Notes under the pieces: generated by a model
Database searches by the model: none
What the model was told of the DNA's origin: nothing
Seen by the model: only the letters and a program-made list of their open reading frames with translations
Shown: positions 28,639 to 38,275 of the stretch, one piece after another
How positions within the stretch are numbered: position 1 is the first letter of the stretch
How the letters are laid out: each line of letters begins with the position of its first letter
Program-made: the position numbers and the translations under genes
NCBI RefSeq assembly: GCF_009299795.1
Contig: NZ_VIGP01000007.1
Span: 62,001-126,000 of the forward strand
Direction of reading: 5' to 3'
From: Brachybacterium subflavum
Lineage (GTDB): Bacteria > Actinomycetota > Actinomycetes > Actinomycetales > Dermabacteraceae
Length of the DNA stretch: 64,000 bases

Positions 28639-30786
28639 TCAGGCGACGGACTCGCTCGCCGACGTGCCGTCGGACTGCGAGGGCGTCGATCCCTCCGTCG
28701 AGCCCGAATCCTTCTGGGTGCCCTTCTCCTTCACACCCTGCTTCCTCTCGGGAGCAGGGTTCGCGGCGAAGGTCCTCTCCCAGGCCTCGAAGGAGGTGAG
28801 CCCCGCGGCGGCCCGGCGGTACTGGCGGCGCAGGTCGTTCCAGTGGCGGTAGAGATCCGCGTGGGTGCGGAGGCTGCGCGCGAACATCTCCCGCACGTGA
28901 GCGGGACGGCGCTTGTACCAGGCGAGCTTCGTGCCGTCGGCGTTGGAGACCACGGCGCTGTCGAAGTGGCTGAGCGTCCACCACTTCGCGTCCAGGTGCG
29001 GGATCTCGGCCTGCGGGTGCAGCCGGGAGGTCTCGCGCGGCGGGGCGAACATCTGGCGGGCCATCGTGCGCGCGGCCCACAGCGGCAGCCGGGAACGGCG
29101 CGGCGGCGCGAACCCGCGACCCTTGCGCGGCGGCTTCGCCATCCGCACGGCCGGGAACTGCTGGGCGTCGGTGAGCGTCGCGGAGTCGTCGTACTGCTCG
29201 GCCATCGCGCGCAGCTCCGGGAGCTTGGTCCCGATCTGGTCGTGCAGCCCGCCGGGCCCGCGCAGCACGTCCTCCTGCGCCATCAGCCGCGCGGTCTCCG
29301 TGAAGTACTGCATCGAGATCATGTGCTTGAAGTCGATGCTCTGCGACTCGGTGATCACATGGCCGCCGCGCTCGTAGACCGAGTGCAGCAGCGCGGTGAT
29401 GAGGCGATTGCGCTCATGGAAGTAGACCTGCCAGTCCAGGGCATCGCTCTTGTCGGTCCAGGTGATGTGCCAGACCGCCGCGCCGGGCAGGGACACCGTC
29501 GGGTAGCCGGCGGCCTTCGCCCGGAGCCCGTACTCGGCGTCGTCCCACTTGATGAACACCGGCAGGCTGAGGCCGATCGCGCGCACGGTCTCGGTGGGGA
29601 TCAGGCAGGTCCACCAGCCGTTGTAGTCGACGTCGGCGCGGCGGTGCAGCCACGGCGTCGAGCGCAGCGGCTCGAAGCCGAAGTCGTGTCCGAGGCGTCC
29701 GCCGGGGCTGACGACGCGAGGCTGGATCGCCCAGGGGTCGACGCCCTCGCCGAAGGCGTGCAGCACCGAGCGGTTGTTGAGGTCGAACATGTGGGCGCCC
29801 ACGAGCATGGGCGTGGTCGCGAAGTCCGCGAAGGTCAGCATGCGCAGCAGCGACTCGGGTTCGATGTCGATGTCGTCGTCGCAGTTGATGACGTAGGTGG
29901 AGCGTCCGTTGGTCGCCGCCTCGTACATGCCGCGCGAGAAGCCGCCGGAGCCGCCGATGTTGCCCTGCTCGATGAGCTGCAGCTGCTCGCCCATGGCCGC
30001 CTGCAGCGGCCCGAGCTCCTCGTGGTCGCTGAGACGGTCGGTCCCCTGGTCGACGACGTACATGACGTCCAGCCGCTCCCGCAGGTCCTGGTCACGGCTG
30101 ATCAGCCCGATGTTGTCCAGGCAGTAGGAGACCTTGTTCATCGTGGTCATGCCGATGGAGAAGGTGCCCTCGGTGCGGGCGATGTCGGCGTCGGCCGTCC
30201 ATTGGGCGTTCACGACGGCGACCGGGTCGGCCCCCGCGATGACGTCGAACCAGTACCAGCCGCCGTCGCCGAAGGCCGTGAGCGGCAGCTCGAAGACCGA
30301 CTCGGTGCTCTCGCGCACCGTGCGGAACTCGTGGCGCTGGATCGCCCCGCGCGCGTTCGAGCGGTAGACGATGACCTGGCCGCTGCCGGAGGTGCTCACG
30401 GTCAGCCGCACGGAGCGCACCGGTGTCCAGCGCCGCCAGTAGCCGGCCGGGAAGGCGTTGAAGTAGGTGCCGAAGGAGCGCACCGAGTGCGGGCCCACCT
30501 CGATGCTGTGGCGCGCGCTGAGCTCGTCGACGTCCGTCGTCAGGTTCTCCGCGCTCGGAGCGGAGGCCTCGTGGGTCTCCTCCTCCTCGCCGCCGAGGCC
30601 GAACGAGGCCGTCGAGATGCCCGAGCGGGCCGTGTGGGCCTCGACGTACAGGGGCACGATGTCCGGCGTCGGCACGAGCGGCATGATGAGCCGCTGGATC
30701 ACACGCTGCGGGGTCGACGGGGTGCTCGCGCCGTCGGCCTCCGCGGAGGAGGGCAGGGCTGTCGCAGGGGTGCTGGTGATGCTCAC
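28639..30786 (-). CDS. glfT2: GlfT2-like polymerising galactofuranosyltransferase
   Basis: This 715-residue enzyme resembles GlfT2, the cytoplasmic-face polymerase that extends galactan from UDP-galactofuranose. A beta-sandwich-like N-terminal domain (to about residue 205) precedes the GT-A catalytic domain. The metal site NCDDDIDI has D303-D305, the acceptor/base motif FIKWDDAEYG has D415-D416, and a conserved His sits at 440 in AVWHITW. A helical C-terminal domain and a Ser/Glu-rich tail follow. The residues and order match mycobacterial GlfT2. It is 45 nt downstream of the UDP-galactopyranose mutase gene, which makes its donor. The organism lacks visible mycolate genes, so the product is probably a different galactan. 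Confidence 0.88.
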   Translation of the reverse strand: MSITSTPATALPSSAEADGASTPSTPQRVIQRLIMPLVPTPDIVPLYVEAHTARSGISTASFGLGGEEEETHEASAPSAENLTTDVDELSARHSIEVGPHSVRSFGTYFNAFPAGYWRRWTPVRSVRLTVSTSGSGQVIVYRSNARGAIQRHEFRTVRESTESVFELPLTAFGDGGWYWFDVIAGADPVAVVNAQWTADADIARTEGTFSIGMTTMNKVSYCLDNIGLISRDQDLRERLDVMYVVDQGTDRLSDHEELGPLQAAMGEQLQLIEQGNIGGSGGFSRGMYEAATNGRSTYVINCDDDIDIEPESLLRMLTFADFATTPMLVGAHMFDLNNRSVLHAFGEGVDPWAIQPRVVSPGGRLGHDFGFEPLRSTPWLHRRADVDYNGWWTCLIPTETVRAIGLSLPVFIKWDDAEYGLRAKAAGYPTVSLPGAAVWHITWTDKSDALDWQVYFHERNRLITALLHSVYERGGHVITESQSIDFKHMISMQYFTETARLMAQEDVLRGPGGLHDQIGTKLPELRAMAEQYDDSATLTDAQQFPAVRMAKPPRKGRGFAPPRRSRLPLWAARTMARQMFAPPRETSRLHPQAEIPHLDAKWWTLSHFDSAVVSNADGTKLAWYKRRPAHVREMFARSLRTHADLYRHWNDLRRQYRRAAAGLTSFEAWERTFAANPAPERKQGVKEKGTQKDSGSTEGSTPSQSDGTSASESVA

Positions 30787-30831
30787 TGTGGGGGTCCTCC
30801 CGGCCGGCCGCTCAGGGGCGCGGCTGATCGT

Positions 30832-32115
<1,284 letters not shown>

Positions 32116-32149
32116 TCACCGCCCGGCCGATCCGATGTCACTCGGCGTT

Positions 32150-32165
32150 CACCCGGCGCCGGGTG
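32150..32165 (-). terminator. Palindromic hairpin after the GT2 pair
   Basis: CACCCGGCGCCGGGTG is a perfect 16-bp palindrome starting about 20 nt after the stop of the minus-strand GT2 gene and before glf. Folded, it gives a 6-bp stem with a tetraloop. It could end the two-gene GT2 transcript and leave glf with its own promoter. Confidence 0.4.
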
Positions 32166-32184
32166 GGGAGAGGCCCGGGTCACG

Positions 32185-33081
32185 TCAGCGCATCCGCTCG
32201 ACGAGCAGGCGGTACCCCAGACGGCGCATCCAGCCGGGCGCGAAGCGGTAGGCCGCGCGGCGGGCGAGGTTCGCAGCAGCCCCCACCGGCGCGGTGACGC
32301 CGTCGCGAAGGAAGGTGCGCTGCAGGCGCAGATCCGAGCGGAACATGCGGAGGCCGCCGCGGCGGGCGAAGAGGTGCTCGTCGACCCGGTAGTCCACGAG
32401 CACCTCGGGGAGGTTCGCGCTGCGCGCGCCCCCCAGCAGCATGCGCTCCCAGAGCCAGTAGTCCTCGAGGTGGTCGAGCTCCAGGTAGCCGCCGACGGCG
32501 AGCGCCGTGTCGCGGCGCATCATCACCGCCGGGTGCTGGAAGGGGCTGTGGCGCGGGAGGTAGGCGAGGATCTCGGCGTGCGCGAGCGGACGTGTGCGCA
32601 GGGGGCCGGCGCCGACGGGCACCGCGTCGGAGAACTCCTGGAGGGTGCCGCTGAGCAGGTCGAGGCCGCCGTCCCGCATCGCGCCGACCTGCAGGGCGAG
32701 GCGCTCGGGGCGGCAGAGGTCGTCGGCGTCGGCGCGGGCCACGAGGTCCGTGGCCGCGGCCTCGAGGCCGCGCTGGAGGGTGAGGGCGAGGCCCTGGTGG
32801 GCGTCGGCGCGGAGCACGCGGGCAGGACCGTGCTCGCCGGACTCGATCGCGGCGACGACGGCGTCGAGCTCGGGGGTCAGCGGTCCGTCGATGCTCAGCA
32901 GCAGCTCGGCCGGCGCGAGGGTCTGCCGCGTGGTGGCGGAGGCGACCGCCGCCGCGAAGCGGTCCGCCCTGTCGCCGCGCCAGACGGGCATGAGCACGGT
33001 GACGTCGTGGGCGACGGGCCGGTCCGACGGGACGGGATGGTCCGACGGGACGGGATGGTCCGACGGGGAGGGCGCGCTCAT
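32185..33081 (-). CDS. Family 2 glycosyltransferase
   Basis: This 298-residue GT2 enzyme starts its GT-A domain at HDVTVLMPVWRGDRADRF. It has the nucleotide-sugar site ARADADDLCRPERL and a C-terminal acceptor region with the GT2 block HLEDYWLWERMLLGG. No membrane helix is present, so it acts on the cytoplasmic face. The first 24 residues are a tandem repeat (P-S-D-H-P-V) from an 18-bp DNA repeat and look disordered. It overlaps the GlfT1-like gene upstream by ATGA. Context suggests it adds an early or side sugar to the galactan or linker, but the donor cannot be told. Confidence 0.85.
   Translation of the reverse strand: MSAPSPSDHPVPSDHPVPSDRPVAHDVTVLMPVWRGDRADRFAAAVASATTRQTLAPAELLLSIDGPLTPELDAVVAAIESGEHGPARVLRADAHQGLALTLQRGLEAAATDLVARADADDLCRPERLALQVGAMRDGGLDLLSGTLQEFSDAVPVGAGPLRTRPLAHAEILAYLPRHSPFQHPAVMMRRDTALAVGGYLELDHLEDYWLWERMLLGGARSANLPEVLVDYRVDEHLFARRGGLRMFRSDLRLQRTFLRDGVTAPVGAAANLARRAAYRFAPGWMRRLGYRLLVERMR
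33021..33068. repeat. 18-bp tandem repeat at the 5' end of a GT2 gene
   Basis: Two identical copies of GGTCCGACGGGACGGGAT (33021-33038 and 33039-33056) and a partial third (33057-33068) encode the N-terminal P-S-D-H-P-V repeat on the minus strand. The unit length preserves frame, so slippage would alter only the length of the leader segment. Confidence 0.9.
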
Positions 33082-34055
33082 CGCCCGGCGGACCTCTCCA
33101 CGCGGGCGATCGAGGAGGCCGCCCCGGGGTCACGGTCCAGGACCCGGGCGCCCGGACGGGGTCCGCCGCGCAGGGCATCGCGCAGACCGCGGGCGCCGAC
33201 GCGCGCGAGCTCGGGGTGGCGCACGAGCTGGCGCAGCCATCCGCGCACGGTGCTGCCGCCGTACATCGCGCGCTCCCAGAGGGTGAACGACCGGGTGCGG
33301 GTGAGCGCCCAGAGGCGGTTGCGGACGTCGTAGTAGAAGCGGTCGCCCGGGGAGGCCTGCGCGTTGGCGAAGACCTTCGTGCGGTGCTCGACGACGGAGC
33401 CGGGCACGTGGATGCCGCGCCCGCGGCGCAGCAGGCGGCCCGTGTGCTCGAAGTCGTCGGACCAGATGAAGTAGTCGGCGTTGGGGAGGCCCAGGCGGCG
33501 CACGTCATCGGCCCGCAGCAGCACGGAGACATAGCTCGCGGTGCGGATCGGGTACCCGCCGGCGGCCTGCGCGTCGCCCCGCTCCTGCGCGCTCGCGCCC
33601 ACGCGCAGTCGCGGCAGGTTCATGGGGTGGGCCCGCCCGTCGGTCCACACGGCCCGCGAGCTGAGCACGGACAGGCGCGCCGGAGAGGCGTCGATCGCGT
33701 CCGTGAGGGCCGCCAGGGCGCCCGGCCGCGGGATGGTGTCGTCGTCCATGAGCCACACCCAGTCGGCGCGGTGCTCCTCGAGCGCGCGGGCGATGCCGGT
33801 CGCGAAGCCGCCCGCGCCGCCGACGTTCTCGTGCAGGTGCACCACATCGGCCCCGATCGGATGGGAGTCGGCCACGCTCCCCGAGGCGTCGGTCGAGGCG
33901 TTGTCCACGACCACGACCGCGTCGGGCCGACGGTCCTGCGCCGTGAGGGCATCGAGGCAGGACTCGAGCAGCGCGGCGCGGTTGTACGTGACGACGACCG
34001 CGACGACTCTCACACCGCCGTTCGCGGCATCTCGCGTGATGGGGGCGTCCTGCAC
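33078..34055 (-). CDS. GlfT1-like family 2 glycosyltransferase
   Basis: This 325-residue GT2 protein has the N-terminal motif VVTYNRAALLESCLDAL and VDNASTDASG. NVGGAGGFATG and the metal site WLMDDDTIP follow, and the later block is IWSDDFEHTGRLLRRG. The NVGGAGGF segment and domain order are those of GlfT1 and related rhamnosyl/galactofuranosyl initiators. GlfT1 puts the first galactofuranose units on the lipid-linked linker before GlfT2 polymerises. Here glf and a GlfT2-like gene lie just downstream, which supports the role. The exact sugar is inferred. The start at 34055 is 232 nt from the divergent LCP gene. Confidence 0.82.
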   Translation of the reverse strand: MQDAPITRDAANGGVRVVAVVVTYNRAALLESCLDALTAQDRRPDAVVVVDNASTDASGSVADSHPIGADVVHLHENVGGAGGFATGIARALEEHRADWVWLMDDDTIPRPGALAALTDAIDASPARLSVLSSRAVWTDGRAHPMNLPRLRVGASAQERGDAQAAGGYPIRTASYVSVLLRADDVRRLGLPNADYFIWSDDFEHTGRLLRRGRGIHVPGSVVEHRTKVFANAQASPGDRFYYDVRNRLWALTRTRSFTLWERAMYGGSTVRGWLRQLVRHPELARVGARGLRDALRGGPRPGARVLDRDPGAASSIARVERSAGR

Positions 34056-34219
34056 GGGGTCTCCTCCGGGTCTGCGGGCGAAGGGCAGGTCACGGGGGCG
34101 CCTCCGCGTGCGTCGAAGTCTACGGAGAGCTCCCCGTGTTCACCCAGCCGTCCGCCCGCGCGCCGCGAACACGTCACGTCCGCGCCGCGCAGCCGCTGGG
34201 CGCTCGGAGATCCCGGGGC

Positions 34220-34225
34220 TAGTCT
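34220..34225 (+). promoter_or_regulatory. -10 element upstream of the LCP gene
   Basis: TAGTCT fits TANNNT and lies about 60 nt before the GTG at 34288. The Shine-Dalgarno site GGAAGGA is at 34273-34279. No clear -35 box is visible. The 232-nt divergent region otherwise shows no strong feature. Confidence 0.4.
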
Positions 34226-34287
34226 GTCGGGCACGCGCGCCGACCCCGCTTCCCCCCGTCGGCGCACACGACGGAAGGATCCTGCCC

Positions 34288-35667
34288 GTGGACGACCGGG
34301 ACGAACGCTCGGCACGCCCCTCCGACCAGGAGGACCCGTTCGAGGAAGCCCCTCGCGCTGATCCCGCCCGCGGCGGATCCGCGCGCCCTCGCACACCGCG
34401 ACCGGGCGCACCGCGCCGCCCCACCCCGCGCTCGCGGGCCCGGGCCGGCAGCAGCGTCCAGGCCGTCGGCCCCGCCTCGGGCGGACGCACCCGGCAGCCC
34501 GAGCAGGCCACGCGCGCCCTCCCGGCGGGCGAGAGGGCGCCGCAGGGCCCCTCCGGACAGGAGGGCTCCTCCCCCGCCTCCCCGCCCCGCCCGTCCTCCC
34601 GCCAGGGCGCCCCGGTGCGCCACCACGAGGGCGCAGGCGCCGCGGGCGCCGACGCGGCCGTCCCGCCGTCGGGTCCCCAGGGGCCGGACCAGCCCGGCGG
34701 TCCGCAGCGACCGGGCGGCCCCCGTCGGCGCTCCCGCGTCCCCCGGCCGATGCGGCTGGGCATGACCCTCGTCGCCCTCGTGCTCGTGATCGTGCTGGGC
34801 TGGGGCGCCGGCCTCGCCCTCTGGGCGAACTCGCGGATCGAGCACGTCGACGCGCTCTCGGGCGCGGCGGACACCCCGGGCACGACGTACCTCATCGCGG
34901 GCTCGGACGCCCGCGGCGGCAAGAGCGTCGCCGACGACGGCACCGAGGGCGGGCGCGCAGACACGATGATGCTCCTGCACCGCGCCGCCAATGGGAAGTC
35001 CTATCTGGTCTCCCTGCCCCGCGACACCCTCGTGGACATCCCGGGGCACGGGAAGTACAAGCTCAACGCCGCCTACTCCTTCGGCGGTCCGCAGCTCATG
35101 GTCAAGACCGTGGAGGAGTTCACGGGGATGACCATCGACCACTACGTCGAGGTCGGCTTCGACGGCGTCACGGACACCGTGGACGCCGTGGGGCACGTGA
35201 ACCTGTGCATCGACAAGGACGTGGACGACGAGAAGTCCGGGCTGAAGATGGCCGAGGGCTGCCACGACGTGGGCGGCGAGCAGGCGCTCGCCTTCGTGAG
35301 GGCCCGATACTTCGATCCCACGGCCGACATCGGCCGCCAGGCCCGCCAGCAGCAGTTCGTCGCCGCGCTCATGGACCGCGTGACCTCGCCGGCGGTGCTG
35401 CTGAACCCCTTCGCCCAGGCGAAGCTCGCCGGCGCCGGCTCGGGCGCCCTGCTCACCGACGACCACACGGGCCTCGTGGACCTGGGGCGGGCGGGGCTGG
35501 CCATGCGCCGCTCGATGAAGGACGGCACGAACCTGTCGATCCCGATCGTCACCGAGAACTACCAGACCAACAACTCGGGCGTCGCGATCCTCACCGACGA
35601 GACCGAGACGAAGCAGTTCTTCTCCTCGGTCGCGGACGGCACCGCGACCGCGAAGTCCGGGGACTGA
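34288..35667 (+). CDS. LytR-CpsA-Psr (LCP) wall-polymer ligase
   Basis: LCP enzymes move lipid-linked glycopolymers such as teichoic acids, arabinogalactan or capsule onto peptidoglycan at the outer face of the membrane. In 459 residues there is a long Pro/Gly/Arg-rich cytoplasmic tail (about 1-155), one membrane helix (about 157-179) and the extracytoplasmic LCP domain. Typical motifs are LIAGSDARGG, GGRADTMMLLH with the catalytic Asp, LPRDTLVDIPGHGKYKLNAAY with the conserved Arg residues, and RARYFDPTADIGRQARQQQF. The start is the GTG at 34288 with a good Shine-Dalgarno site. Its place inside the surface-glycan locus makes it the likely attachment enzyme. Confidence 0.94.
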   Translation: MDDRDERSARPSDQEDPFEEAPRADPARGGSARPRTPRPGAPRRPTPRSRARAGSSVQAVGPASGGRTRQPEQATRALPAGERAPQGPSGQEGSSPASPPRPSSRQGAPVRHHEGAGAAGADAAVPPSGPQGPDQPGGPQRPGGPRRRSRVPRPMRLGMTLVALVLVIVLGWGAGLALWANSRIEHVDALSGAADTPGTTYLIAGSDARGGKSVADDGTEGGRADTMMLLHRAANGKSYLVSLPRDTLVDIPGHGKYKLNAAYSFGGPQLMVKTVEEFTGMTIDHYVEVGFDGVTDTVDAVGHVNLCIDKDVDDEKSGLKMAEGCHDVGGEQALAFVRARYFDPTADIGRQARQQQFVAALMDRVTSPAVLLNPFAQAKLAGAGSGALLTDDHTGLVDLGRAGLAMRRSMKDGTNLSIPIVTENYQTNNSGVAILTDETETKQFFSSVADGTATAKSGD

Positions 35668-35695
35668 GCGAGGCGGGGCAGGGCCGGGGCCGGGG

Positions 35696-36406
35696 TCAGC
35701 GGAAGAGCATGTCGATGACGATGTTCACCGAGTTGAGCATCGACTGGCCCTTCTGCTTCGAGTAGTCGGTGTAGAGGATGTGGACCGGGTGCTCGCGCAC
35801 GCTCAGGCGCAGCCTCCCGATCTCCTCGACGATCTCGGAGGCGTGCGCCATCCGGTTCTGCTCGATGGTGATGCGGCGGCAGGCGCTGCGGCCCATCACG
35901 CGCAGGCCGTTGTGGGCGTCGGTGAGCTTCACTCCCGTGGTGAGGTTCGTGTAGCGCACGGCCGCGCGCAGCACGAGGCGCTTGAGCAGCCCGGGGCGCG
36001 TGCGCTGGTCGAGGAAGCGGGAGCCCAGCACGAGGTCCACGTCCTCGCTCTCGCGCAGGCCGATCATCGACGCGGCGTCGTCGACCTGGTGCTGGCCGTC
36101 GGCGTCGAAGGTCACGACCTGGCGCATCGCGGGATCGCGCAGCGCATAGTCGATGCCGGTCTTCAGGGCGGCGCCCTGGCCCATGTTGAAGGGGTGGCGC
36201 ACCACGGCCGCCCCGGCCTCGGCCGCGATCTCCGCGGAGCCGTCGCGACTGCCGTCGTCCACGCACACCACGAGCGGATAGCGGCGGCGCAGCTCGGTGA
36301 CCACCTCTCCGATGACCTGGGCCTCGTTGAACAGCGGGATGACGAACCACGTCGAGGTGACGCCCGGGTCCGCCTGCTCGACGGTCCCGTCGGGGGACTC
36401 GCTCAT
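35696..36406 (-). CDS. DPM-like GT2 (polyprenyl-phosphate sugar synthase type)
   Basis: This 236-residue soluble GT2 enzyme resembles dolichol-phosphate-mannose synthases. It has VIPLFNEAQVIGEVV, VDDGSRDGSAEIA, HPFNMGQGAALKTGIDYAL, the metal site VTFDADGQHQVDD, and LVLGSRFL. Enzymes of this type charge undecaprenyl phosphate with one sugar for use outside the cell. It lacks membrane helices and so would need a small membrane partner. A DUF2304 gene, a known sort of partner, lies about 1.5 kb away on the other strand. The ATG at 36406 has a strong GGAGGAAG Shine-Dalgarno site. It is convergent with the LCP gene and divergent from the dehydrogenase gene. Confidence 0.88.
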   Translation of the reverse strand: MSESPDGTVEQADPGVTSTWFVIPLFNEAQVIGEVVTELRRRYPLVVCVDDGSRDGSAEIAAEAGAAVVRHPFNMGQGAALKTGIDYALRDPAMRQVVTFDADGQHQVDDAASMIGLRESEDVDLVLGSRFLDQRTRPGLLKRLVLRAAVRYTNLTTGVKLTDAHNGLRVMGRSACRRITIEQNRMAHASEIVEEIGRLRLSVREHPVHILYTDYSKQKGQSMLNSVNIVIDMLFR

Positions 36407-36561
36407 CCACTTCCTCCCGGGACGACGTCCGCGCTGAGTGCGCTCAGGCCCAGGACGATACCCTGTCCACCGGGGACGATCCCGCGCTCGCGCGCCGGGC
36501 GCGCCCCGTCCAGACAGCACGTCACATCCACGCGCCCGCGCGCGGGAGGAAGCAGGTACCG

Positions 36562-37890
36562 GTGAACACAGCCGTCGTCGCACTCGGGAAGATCGGGCTG
36601 CCGCTCGCCGTGCAGTTCGCCGAGGCCGGGAGCCGGGTCGTCGGCGTCGACGTGAACCCGCACCAGGTCGAGGCGATCAACGACGCCCGCGAGCCCTTCC
36701 CCGGCGAGGCGCATCTCGCCGAAAAGCTCGCCGAGCTCGTCCCCTCCGGCCGCCTGCGCGCGACCACCGACTACGCCGAGGCGATCCCCCAGGCCGACAC
36801 GGTGGTGCTCGTGGTCCCGCTGTTCGTGGACGAGGAGACCTCCGAGCCGGACTTCGGATGGATGGACGACGCGACCCGCTCGCTCGCCCAGCACCTCACC
36901 CCGGGGACGACCGTCATCTACGAGACGACGCTGCCCGTGGGGACGCTGCGCGGCCGCTTCACCCCGATGATCGAGGAGGTCTCCGGCCTCACCCAGGGGA
37001 AGGACTTCTTCATGGTCTTCTCCCCAGAGCGCGTGCTCACCGGGCGCGTGTTCGCGGACCTGCGCAAGTACCCGAAGCTGATCGGCGCGATCGACGACGA
37101 GGGCACGCGCCGTGCGCGCGAGTTCTACGAGTCGATGCTCACCTTCGACGAGCGCCCCGATCTCGCGCGTCCCAACGGCGTGTGGGACCTGGGCTCCCCC
37201 GAGGCGGCCGAGCTCGCGAAGCTCGCCGAGACCACCTACCGCGACGTGAACATCGCGCTGGCCAACGAGTTCGCCCTGTTCGCGCAGGACAACGGCATCG
37301 ACGTCTACAAGGTGATCGAGGCCTCCAACTCCCAGCCCTACTCGCACATCCACCAGCCCGGCATCGCCGTGGGCGGGCACTGCATCCCCGTCTACCCGCG
37401 GCTGTACCTCTCGACCGATCCTCATGCCGAGACCGTGCGCACGGCCCGCGCCCTGAACGCCTCCGTGCCGGCGCGCCTCGTGCAGCGTGCGGAGGAGCTG
37501 CTCGGATCACTCGCGGGCCTGCGCGCCGTGGTGCTCGGCGCGTCGTACCGGGCGGGCGTCAAGGAGACCGCGTTCTCGGGCGTCTTCCCGGTCGTCGCGG
37601 AGCTGCAGCGGCGCGGCGCGCAGGTGAGCGTGCAGGACCCGTTCTACTCCGACGAGGAGCTCTGCTCCTACGGCTGGGCCGCCTGGCACCGCGGCGAGGA
37701 CGCGGACCTGGTGATCGTGCAGACGAACCACCCCGAGTACCGGGAGCTCGCCGCGGCCGACGTCCCGGGCGTCCGCCTGGTCATCGACGGGCGCGACATC
37801 ACCACCGCCGAGAACTGGCAGGGCACGCCCCGCCTCGTCCTCGGCGACGGGTCCGCCTCGACCCACGACGCGCCCGCCGACAGGGGCTGA
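36562..37890 (+). CDS. UDP-HexNAc 6-dehydrogenase (WbpA/WecC-type nucleotide-sugar dehydrogenase)
   Basis: This 442-residue NAD-dependent dehydrogenase oxidises C6 of a UDP-sugar to the uronic acid in two steps. The Rossmann start is VVALGKIGLPLAVQFAEAGS, with VVGVDVN. Mid-protein blocks are ETTLPVGTLRGRF and FSPERVLTGRVFADLRKYPK. The catalytic Cys is in AVGGHCIPVYPR. The pattern fits the UDP-N-acetylhexosamine branch (WbpA/TviB/WecC) rather than UDP-glucose dehydrogenase. With the WbpB-, WbpE-, WbpD- and WecB-like genes further on, UDP-GlcNAc is the likely substrate, as inference. The GTG start has AGGAAGCAGG upstream. Confidence 0.9.
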   Translation: MNTAVVALGKIGLPLAVQFAEAGSRVVGVDVNPHQVEAINDAREPFPGEAHLAEKLAELVPSGRLRATTDYAEAIPQADTVVLVVPLFVDEETSEPDFGWMDDATRSLAQHLTPGTTVIYETTLPVGTLRGRFTPMIEEVSGLTQGKDFFMVFSPERVLTGRVFADLRKYPKLIGAIDDEGTRRAREFYESMLTFDERPDLARPNGVWDLGSPEAAELAKLAETTYRDVNIALANEFALFAQDNGIDVYKVIEASNSQPYSHIHQPGIAVGGHCIPVYPRLYLSTDPHAETVRTARALNASVPARLVQRAEELLGSLAGLRAVVLGASYRAGVKETAFSGVFPVVAELQRRGAQVSVQDPFYSDEELCSYGWAAWHRGEDADLVIVQTNHPEYRELAAADVPGVRLVIDGRDITTAENWQGTPRLVLGDGSASTHDAPADRG

Positions 37891-37891
37891 C

Positions 37892-38275
37892 GTGATGGGC
37901 GCGATGGGGTCGACGCTCGTCATCCAGATCCTGCTGATCCTCGGGATCCTGGGGATCACGTTCTGGCTGTTCCGCACGCGCGGGGCCCGCCAGCTCGCGG
38001 TGCGGCGCCTGCTGATCCTCGGCTTCGCGCTGTTCGCCGTCGCCGCCGTCGTCTCCCCCCGCCTGCTCACCCGCGTCGCCCATCTGGTGGGCGTGGGCCG
38101 CGGCGCCGACCTGCTGCTGTACGCGACCGTGATCGTGCTGCTGGGCGTCATCGCCCTGCAGGAGGTCCGCGCGAAGAACGAGGAGAAGCGCATCACCTAC
38201 CTCGCCCGCCGGATCGCCCTGGACGAGGCCGAGCAGCCGGTCGCCTACCGCGAGCGCACGCAGAGCGGCGCATGA
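37892..38275 (+). CDS. DUF2304 small membrane protein
   Basis: This protein of about 127 residues has three predicted membrane helices (near 7-27, 40-58 and 75-93) and a charged C-terminus (EEKRITYLARRIALDE). DUF2304 proteins are small partners of GT2 polyprenyl-phosphate sugar synthases; GacJ of group A Streptococcus, which stimulates GacI, is the best-studied example. The start codon is GTG at 37892 or the adjacent ATG at 37895. It begins right after the dehydrogenase stop and overlaps the downstream DUF6541 gene by ATGA. The probable partner is the GT2 enzyme at 35696-36406. Confidence 0.85.
   Translation: MMGAMGSTLVIQILLILGILGITFWLFRTRGARQLAVRRLLILGFALFAVAAVVSPRLLTRVAHLVGVGRGADLLLYATVIVLLGVIALQEVRAKNEEKRITYLARRIALDEAEQPVAYRERTQSGA

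Noticed and set aside
33541-34287. Upstream extension of the LCP gene frame
   Set aside because: It is antisense to the GlfT1-like gene, and a good Shine-Dalgarno site and GTG mark the start at 34288.
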